A DNA stretch of 11,938 nt from an uncultured Gammaproteobacteria bacterium (GTDB lineage Bacteria > Pseudomonadota > Gammaproteobacteria > Rariloculales > Rariloculaceae): assembly GCA_946887385.1 (NCBI GenBank), contig CAMPKU010000133.1:1-11938 (forward strand), written 5' to 3'. Made by a program: the position numbers and the translations under genes. The notes below the pieces were generated by a model, which was given only the letters and a program-made list of their open reading frames with translations, made no database searches and had not been told where the DNA came from. This document shows, one piece after another, positions 8,254-11,938 of this stretch. Positions within the stretch are counted from its first letter, which is position 1. Every line of letters begins with the position of its first letter.

Positions 8254-10458
8254 ATGGCTGACGGCCGGCGCACGGATCGCCGCACGCGTCGAATAGCTGT
8301 TGCGGCGGCGCTTGGAGTGGGCGGTTCGGTGCTGAGCCTGCTGCCGTGGACGCTGGCGCTCGACGAAAGCCTGGGCCTCGGCTTCTTATTCGCGGTGCGA
8401 GGACCCGTGACGGCGCCCGAGGAGGTGGCCGTGATCGGCATCTCGCGCGACTCGGCGGCCGCCGTCGGGCAGACGAGCGAGCTCGACACGTGGCCGCGCG
8501 AGCTGCACGCGCGGCTGGTCGACCGATTGGCGGCAGCCGGGGCGCAGGCGATCGCGTTCGATCTGATCTTCGAAGAGCCGCGCGATGCGGCCGGCGACGC
8601 CGCGTTCGCGGCGTCGTTGGCCCGCGCCGGTAACGTCGTGCTCGCCGAGCGCACGCGGGAGGAAAAGCTTCCCCTCGGCAACGGCGTAGAAGGCGTGCTC
8701 GAGCAGCGTGGGCTGCCGTTGCCGGAGCTCAAAACGCGGGCGCTCGCGTCGGCACCGTTCGTGTTGCCGGCGGTGCCGATGCGCGTGCACCAGTTTTGGG
8801 CGTTCGGTCGTGCAGCCACGGACCTCCCATCGTTGCCCGTGGTTGCGCTCCAGGCGCACTGGTTGCCGCATTACGAAGCGCTGATCCGTTTGCTCGAAGC
8901 CGCATCGCCGGGCAGCGCGCACATGCTGCCGCGCACGGCGGCCGAGATCGAGGCCGGGCATGCGCTGGAAATTGTGGTGCGGTCGATCCGTGCCGCGTTC
9001 GAGCGGGACGGTGCGCTTGCCGCCGCAGCCCGCGCGAAGCTCGAGCAGACGCCCCTGCCGGCGGGGGAACGCGCCGCGCTCGCCGCGCTCGTCGATCTGT
9101 ACTCGGGCAGTAGCAGCCGCTATCTGAACTTCTACGGCCCCGCACGCGCCCTCACGACGATGTCGTTCGATCGCGTTCTGCTCGGCGCGGAGCTCCCAGA
9201 CGTGGCGGGGAAGACTGTGTTCGTGGGTTTCGCCGAGCCGCGGCAATCGGAGCAGCAAGACGACTTCTACTCGGTCTTCTCGCAACAGAGCGGCAACAAC
9301 TTGAGCGGTGTAGAAGTCGGTGCCACGGCGTTCGCCAACCTGCTCGAAGGCCGGCTGCTGCGCCCGTTGCCGCTGCCGCTGCACGCGCTGCTGGTGCTGG
9401 CGTTTGGTGCGATCGTCGCTGCCGTGCTGCCCAACCTCGCCACTGGGCGTGCGGCGGTAGCCGCGCTAGGCATTGGCGCAGCGTACTTCGGTGCGGCGTA
9501 CTGGCTGTTCGCGAGCCATTCCGTCTGGCTTCCGCTCGTCGTGCCTCTGTTGGCGCAGCTGCCGCTGTGTTTCGCCGCCGTGGTTCGGCTGAATTACCAC
9601 GAGTTGGCGCGGCAACGCGAGCGCGTGCACACGGCGCTCGGCCACTACGTGCCGCGTGCCGTGGCGCGGCGAATCGCGGAGCAGTCGATCACGGCGAACG
9701 TCGAGCGGCAGCTTCTCCATGGCACGTGCCTCTATACCGATGCCGAGCACTACACCACCGTATCGGAGGCGTTGCGTCCCGAGGAGCTCGCCGTTCTGAT
9801 GAACGACTATTACAAGGCGATGTTCACGGTCGTCGAGCGTTACGGGGGCGAGATCTCGGACACGGCCGGCGACTCGATGGTGGCCGTATGGGCCAGCGCC
9901 GCGCCGGATGCGGCGATGCGAAAGCGCGCGGCCGATGCTTCTTTGGCCGTGCTCGCGGCCGTCGACGAGTTCAACGAGCGGCAACGCGGCTGGCGCTTGC
10001 CGACGCGCGTGGGCCTGGAGTCCGGTGAGCTGCTGCTCGGCAACGTCGGCGCCGAGCAGCGCTACGAGTACCGCGCGATTGGCGACATCGTGAACACGGC
10101 GGCGCGCATCCAAGGATTGAATCAACTGCTGGGAACGCGCGCGTTGCTGTCGAGCCGCACGCTGGCCGGCACGGGCTTGAGCGTGCGCGAGCTCGGCACG
10201 TTCTTCGTACGGGGGAAGACTCAGCCAATAACCGTGCACGAGCCGCTCGAGGCCGGCGCGCCTGACCGGCAGGCGTTTGCCGAGGCACTCGCCACGTTTC
10301 GTTGCGGCGACTGGGACGCCGCGGAGCAGCGATTCGCCGCGCTCGTGAGCCGCCATCCGAATGACGGCCCGAGCCGCTTTTATCGCGAGCTGGCCGCGCG
10401 CTACCGCGCGGCGCCGCCCGAGGCGTGGAGCGGCGCCGTCAACGTACTCGGGAAGTAA
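8254..10458 (+). CDS. CHASE2-domain class III adenylate/guanylate cyclase (inner membrane)
   Basis: A 734-aa membrane cyclase. One N-terminal membrane helix (about 13-33) leads into a periplasmic CHASE2 sensor (about 40-365; VAVIGIS, TWPRELHARLVDRL, AFDLIFEEP, GKTVFVGF, SGVEVGATAFANLL). Three membrane helices follow (about 373-393, 400-420, 425-445). The cytoplasmic cyclase domain starts near 485. Both metal aspartates are present: D496 (LYTDAEHYT) and D540 (AGDSMVAVW). So are D611, N614 and R618 (AIGDIVNTAARI). The lysine that usually reads adenine, just before the second metal site, is D536 here, so the product (cAMP or cGMP) should not be assumed. The last 60 residues resemble a TPR-like helical tail (WDAAEQRFAALVSRHPND). 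ATG 8254 has GAGG 9 bases upstream. The gene is divergent from the FecR-TPR-barrel gene and ends 7 bases from the next, convergent gene. CHASE2 ligands are not known. Confidence 0.93.
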   Translation: MADGRRTDRRTRRIAVAAALGVGGSVLSLLPWTLALDESLGLGFLFAVRGPVTAPEEVAVIGISRDSAAAVGQTSELDTWPRELHARLVDRLAAAGAQAIAFDLIFEEPRDAAGDAAFAASLARAGNVVLAERTREEKLPLGNGVEGVLEQRGLPLPELKTRALASAPFVLPAVPMRVHQFWAFGRAATDLPSLPVVALQAHWLPHYEALIRLLEAASPGSAHMLPRTAAEIEAGHALEIVVRSIRAAFERDGALAAAARAKLEQTPLPAGERAALAALVDLYSGSSSRYLNFYGPARALTTMSFDRVLLGAELPDVAGKTVFVGFAEPRQSEQQDDFYSVFSQQSGNNLSGVEVGATAFANLLEGRLLRPLPLPLHALLVLAFGAIVAAVLPNLATGRAAVAALGIGAAYFGAAYWLFASHSVWLPLVVPLLAQLPLCFAAVVRLNYHELARQRERVHTALGHYVPRAVARRIAEQSITANVERQLLHGTCLYTDAEHYTTVSEALRPEELAVLMNDYYKAMFTVVERYGGEISDTAGDSMVAVWASAAPDAAMRKRAADASLAVLAAVDEFNERQRGWRLPTRVGLESGELLLGNVGAEQRYEYRAIGDIVNTAARIQGLNQLLGTRALLSSRTLAGTGLSVRELGTFFVRGKTQPITVHEPLEAGAPDRQAFAEALATFRCGDWDAAEQRFAALVSRHPNDGPSRFYRELAARYRAAPPEAWSGAVNVLGK

Positions 10459-10465
10459 TGCGGCG

Positions 10466-10768
10466 CTAAGACGGCTGCAGGTTGCGTACGTCGACGAGCG
10501 CGAGCCCAGTTGGGCCGGTTCGGGCCTGCGTTTTCGATACGGCGTTGCGCTCGAGATAGGCCAACACATCGTCGACGCCCGCCACGCATTCGCGTTTCGT
10601 ATCGGGCTCGCGCTCGAGCAGGTCGCGCAGCATGCGTTGCGTGCGGTGCTGTACCGAGACCGGCACCAGCGTCAGCAAATCGACCATCCGCAGGATCTTG
10701 TCCTGATCCTCGACCGGCAGTCGCTCCACGGTGCGCACCAAACGGTGTACGTCATCCGATAAAGGCAT
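10466..10768 (-). CDS. Small helical protein of unknown function (100 aa)
   Basis: I do not recognise this protein. It starts at ATG 10768, preceded at 7 bases by a strong ribosome site (AAGAGGAG). A possible promoter lies further upstream. The first 75 residues are charged and look helical: DDVHRLVRTVERLPVEDQDK then ILRMVDLLTL. This resembles the helical tails of some phage-type and XRE-type regulators, but no helix-turn-helix is evident. The last 25 residues look disordered. There is one cysteine (C61) and no signal or membrane segment, so it should be cytoplasmic. It converges on the cyclase gene (7-base gap) and is divergent from the cysteine-rich peptide gene. It could therefore regulate that peptide, but that is only inference from position. 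The frame is open further upstream to 11206, but that extension runs antisense through the peptide gene and has no ribosome site to favour it. Confidence 0.75.
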   Translation of the reverse strand: MPLSDDVHRLVRTVERLPVEDQDKILRMVDLLTLVPVSVQHRTQRMLRDLLEREPDTKRECVAGVDDVLAYLERNAVSKTQARTGPTGLALVDVRNLQPS

Positions 10769-10775
10769 TGTCCGG

Positions 10776-10783
10776 CTCCTCTT
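10776..10783 (-). promoter_or_regulatory. Ribosome binding site deciding the start of the 100-aa protein
   Basis: On the minus strand AAGAGGAG is followed by 7 bases and ATG 10768. This near-perfect site is the main reason to reject the longer open frame that begins at 11206. Confidence 0.8.
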
Positions 10784-10808
10784 GTTAGCCAAGCGGGGAG
10801 CGTTCATT

Positions 10809-10839
10809 TTTATCAGAGGTGCGGACGGGCGTCTGTCAA
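10809..10839 (-). promoter_or_regulatory. Possible sigma-70 promoter for the 100-aa protein
   Basis: On the minus strand TTGACA (10839-10834) is a perfect -35 box. GATAAA (10814-10809) matches 4 of 6 bases of the -10 consensus, with a spacer of 19, slightly long. The RNA would start near 10802 and have a leader of about 35 bases. The -35 box lies inside the left arm of the 12-bp inverted repeat, so a protein bound there would affect this promoter. Confidence 0.4.
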
Positions 10840-10902
10840 GTACCGGACACTTCGACACAAAAAGAACTATCTCGCGCGTTGTGTCGGCTCCTTGACAGAC
10901 GC
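10829..10902. repeat. Perfect 12-bp inverted repeat with a second 8-bp inverted repeat inside
   Basis: GCGTCTGTCAAG (10829-10840) and CTTGACAGACGC (10891-10902) are exact reverse complements 50 bases apart. Inside them, CGACACAA (10853-10860) and TTGTGTCG (10879-10886) are another exact pair around 18 bases. The two pairs do not share a centre (offset of 4 bases), so a fold would have an uneven internal loop of 12 and 4 bases. The element lies between the divergent starts of the 100-aa protein and the cysteine-rich peptide. It could be a paired operator, a cruciform or an RNA structure. Both outer arms contain TTGACA in opposite orientations. Confidence 0.7.
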
Positions 10903-10929
10903 TGCAAGCGTGCGCTGCGAGCCTTGCCG

Positions 10930-10945
10930 CGGTGCGCGTGCACCG
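10930..10945 (+). promoter_or_regulatory. Hairpin in the leader of the cysteine-rich peptide gene
   Basis: CGGTGC (10930-10935) and GCACCG (10940-10945) form a perfect 6-bp stem with a GCGT tetraloop, 10 bases before the ribosome site. A smaller 5-bp stem (ACGCT/AGCGT, 10899-10911) precedes it. The hairpins could shape translation or stability of the peptide mRNA. GC-rich DNA produces such stems by chance, so this is tentative. Confidence 0.4.
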
Positions 10946-10955
10946 AGTAATCACC

Positions 10956-10960
10956 AGGAG
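10956..10960 (+). promoter_or_regulatory. Ribosome binding site of the cysteine-rich peptide
   Basis: AGGAG followed by 9 bases and ATG 10970. It is a strong site for so small an open frame and a main argument that the peptide is really made. Confidence 0.8.
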
Positions 10961-10969
10961 TAAATCAGC

Positions 10970-11173
10970 ATGAATCAGGTCAGAGCGATTCTCGCGGCGG
11001 CGCTGTTTACGCTGCCCGTCACGGCGTTGGAGGCCAACATCGTCGCTAGCACGGCGGCCGATGGCACCGTGGTCGCCGAAGGCACGGCCGTTGAGGTCGG
11101 CCCGTTGCAGCAGGCGGCGGGATGCTGCTGGATAATGATCGTGGGCAACTGGTACTGCGTTCCCTGTTCTTGA
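10970..11173 (+). CDS. Secreted-type small peptide with four C-terminal cysteines (67 aa)
   Basis: I do not recognise the family. The start ATG has an excellent ribosome site. The first 22 residues look like a signal peptide: one Arg, then AILAAALFTLPV, then a possible cleavage after ALEA. A short acidic linker of small residues follows (about 23-50). The last 17 residues, GCCWIMIVGNWYCVPCS, are quite different: C52, C53, C63 and C66 in a CC-x9-C-x2-C pattern with two Trp and a hydrophobic stretch. This fits a small exported peptide stabilised by disulfides, or metal binding through four thiols. A leader-core precursor for a modified peptide is also possible, but no maturation enzyme, protease or ABC exporter lies in the window. 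The gene is divergent from the 100-aa protein and converges on the CRP-like gene with a 10-base gap. It has no usual terminator before that gene. Expression may be tied to the inverted repeat upstream. Confidence 0.78.
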   Translation: MNQVRAILAAALFTLPVTALEANIVASTAADGTVVAEGTAVEVGPLQQAAGCCWIMIVGNWYCVPCS

Positions 11174-11183
11174 TGAGGCGGTG

Positions 11184-11924
11184 CTAGACCTTCGTTCCCT
11201 CGGCAATCATGGTCCGCAACGCCTCGGTGTTGCGGATCACGATCTGCGTACGGCCGAGCTCGATCCAGCCGAGGCGGCGCCAGTCGCTCAAGTGTTGATT
11301 GACGACTTGGCGCGACACGCCGAGGAATCGGGCGAGCTCAGCCTGCGAGATGCGCAGCTCGAGCTGACCCACGCGCGCCGCGCGGCCGTGCAACGACGCG
11401 AGAATCAAGAGTCGTTTCGCGAGCCGCGCGGGCCCGGCCATGAAGGCGGATTCCTCTACGAGCTCGCTGGTCCACCGTAGCCGTTCGCACATCAGCTTCA
11501 GCAGATGAATCGCGAGCCGCGGCTCGCGCTCCAGATACGGCAAGAAGTCGGTGCGCTGGATGACGATGAGCGTCGAAGTGTCGAGAGCCGCGGCGTTGGC
11601 CGTTCGCGGTAGGCCGTCCATCACGGCGATCTCGCCGAACGTGTCGCCGGGCTCCATGATGTTGAGGAACACCTCGCGCCCACCCGAAGCGCTTGCGCTG
11701 ATGCGCACCCGGCCCGAGGCGACGCCGAAAAGAGCATCGCCTTCGGCGCCCTGCGAGAAGATCACGCTGCCCTTGTAATACGTGCGCTTTGCAGCCAGCG
11801 CCGCAAGACTCTCGAGGGTAGTTTCCGACAAGCCGCGAAAGAGATAGTTGTGCCGCAGAACGGCTTTGGCGCTGAGATACGAGGGTGGAAGGGACCCGTC
11901 GTCGCTATCGATGATCTGGCGCAT
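11184..11924 (-). CDS. CRP/FNR-family regulator with a likely cAMP-binding pocket
   Basis: A 246-aa regulator with an N-terminal cyclic-nucleotide-binding barrel (about 25-135), a dimer helix and a C-terminal helix-turn-helix (about 192-212, ISQAELARFLGVSRQVVNQHL). The phosphate cassette FGEIAVMDGLPRTANA keeps E98, R107 and T108, matching E72, R82 and S83 of E. coli CRP. The dimer helix carries RLRWTSELVEE, with T152 and S153 matching CRP T127 and S128, which touch the adenine across the dimer. No FNR-type cysteine cluster is present, so it is not an iron-sulfur oxygen sensor. The recognition helix (SRQVVNQHL) keeps one Arg but replaces the Glu and second Arg used by CRP, so its operator is probably not the classic TGTGA site. 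GAAGGG lies 5 bases before ATG 11924. It is the natural reader for the nearby CHASE2 cyclase, though a genome may hold other cyclases and readers. Confidence 0.92.
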   Translation of the reverse strand: MRQIIDSDDGSLPPSYLSAKAVLRHNYLFRGLSETTLESLAALAAKRTYYKGSVIFSQGAEGDALFGVASGRVRISASASGGREVFLNIMEPGDTFGEIAVMDGLPRTANAAALDTSTLIVIQRTDFLPYLEREPRLAIHLLKLMCERLRWTSELVEESAFMAGPARLAKRLLILASLHGRAARVGQLELRISQAELARFLGVSRQVVNQHLSDWRRLGWIELGRTQIVIRNTEALRTMIAEGTKV

Positions 11925-11938
11925 GCGGGCCCTTCGCG

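Noticed and set aside
6710..8296. Plus-strand open frame of 528 codons opposite the FecR-TPR region
   Set aside because: Low-complexity Arg/Gly/Glu composition and no motif. It is the mirror of the Ala-rich TPR coding strand and runs into the cyclase start in another frame.
9466..10569. Minus-strand open frame of 367 codons opposite the cyclase domain
   Set aside because: No recognisable domain, while the plus strand carries a complete class III cyclase.
10892..10920. TTGACA (10892-10897) as -35 box of a promoter for the cysteine-rich peptide
   Set aside because: No -10-like hexamer appears 16-18 bases downstream (CTGCGA, TGCGAG). The hexamer is better explained as part of the inverted repeat arm.
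10769..11206. N-terminal extension of the 100-aa protein (frame open to 11206)
   Set aside because: Composition is shadow-like, it crosses the inverted repeats and the peptide gene antisense, and the strong ribosome site points to ATG 10768.

Overview
The window is GC-rich, densely coded bacterial chromosome. A Tat-exported enzyme, an outer-membrane beta-barrel protein, a class III nucleotide cyclase and a CRP-type regulator together suggest a high-GC proteobacterium of the gamma or beta type. The exact lineage cannot be read from the sequence. I see no rRNA, tRNA, CRISPR array, insertion sequence or phage gene.

Left part (1-4624). A thiamine-diphosphate enzyme with a twin-arginine signal runs off the left edge (minus strand, C-terminus missing). 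Upstream of it on the same strand is a soluble GAF-GGDEF diguanylate cyclase. A soluble PAS hybrid histidine kinase is divergent to that cyclase, across a 213-base control region. A MarR-family regulator converges on the kinase with only 3 bases between the stop codons.

Right part (4733-11924). A very large envelope protein (1121 aa: signal peptide, FecR domain, TPR repeats, TonB-receptor-like barrel without a plug) is divergent to a membrane-bound CHASE2 class III cyclase. Next come an unrecognised 100-aa protein (minus) and a 67-aa secreted-type peptide with four C-terminal cysteines (plus). These two genes are divergent across a 201-base region that carries a perfect 12-bp inverted repeat and further hairpins. 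The right end is a CRP/FNR-family regulator (minus) that keeps the residues CRP uses to hold cAMP.

How they may work together (inference). Three of the genes make or read nucleotide second messengers: GGDEF (c-di-GMP), CHASE2 cyclase (cAMP or cGMP) and the CRP-like protein (reader). The FecR-TPR-barrel protein and the CHASE2 sensor both face the periplasm and share a divergent control region. They could therefore form a surface-to-cytoplasm relay whose output is read by the CRP-like protein. The cysteine-rich peptide and its structured leader are the least explained part of the locus. This wiring is a hypothesis from gene order and domain content, not something the sequence proves.
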